A stretch of DNA of 18,100 nt, from positions 1 to 18,100 of the forward strand of contig MSJH02000043.1 of assembly GCA_001931875.2 (NCBI GenBank). Direction: 5' to 3'. Positions 18,073 to 18,100 of this stretch are shown one piece after another; position 1 is the stretch's first letter, and each line of letters opens with the position of its first letter. This stretch comes from Byssochlamys sp. IMV 00236. Lineage: Eukaryota; Ascomycota; Eurotiomycetes; Eurotiales; Thermoascaceae. The notes under the pieces are model-generated. The model made no database searches and had not been told where the DNA came from. It was given only the letters and a program-made list of their open reading frames with translations. The translations under genes and the position numbers were made by a program.

Positions 18073-18100
18073 CTATAGAATAAAAGTCAGCTTCTAAAAA

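Overview
The window looks like nuclear DNA of an early-diverging filamentous fungus, most likely Mucoromycota/Mucorales. The reasons are many very short introns (about 45-76 nt, GT..AG, often with CTAAC or TACTAA-like branch points), AT-rich gene-dense DNA, pyrimidine-rich tracts ending in TATA-like boxes just before start codons, and two transposon proteins of types common in Mucorales. This is inference from sequence style; no search was run.

Left third (1-6179), all on the minus strand: the 5' half of a PDK1/Pkh-type protein kinase (cut by the window edge), a five-exon gene for a membrane-anchored DUF4097-like beta-repeat protein, and a large five-exon FG-nucleoporin gene, best matched to Nup58/Nup49. 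The nucleoporin has a poly-Gln tract, about twenty FxFG-type repeats and a C-terminal coiled coil. A roughly 0.85 kb divergent spacer follows, then profilin on the plus strand (7026-7562; four exons, the last carrying only the stop codon).

Middle (about 7.6-14.6 kb): a gene-poor, transposon-derived block between profilin and the next housekeeping gene. It holds a decayed Mutator-like (MULE) transposase with a SWIM zinc finger (8689-10837) and, on the same strand, a decayed Fanzor-type protein (11355-14010; a eukaryotic TnpB homologue with RuvC motifs and a zinc ribbon). Between them lie two short, coding-looking minus-strand pieces. I found no terminal inverted repeats by eye.

Right part: ILV5, mitochondrial ketol-acid reductoisomerase (14773-16063, three exons), with a consensus Gcn4/CPC1 site and CCAAT boxes upstream; then a GT49/LARGE-like type II membrane glycosyltransferase (16196-17920, four exons); then the last exon of an unidentified convergent gene (18016-18072, minus). 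Exon boundaries were worked out by hand from splice signals and phase. For every intact gene the exon lengths add up to an open frame.

The conserved genes are unrelated housekeeping functions (signalling, nuclear pore, actin, branched-chain amino acids, glycosylation) with no operon logic. The most notable content is the Fanzor pseudogene next to a MULE.
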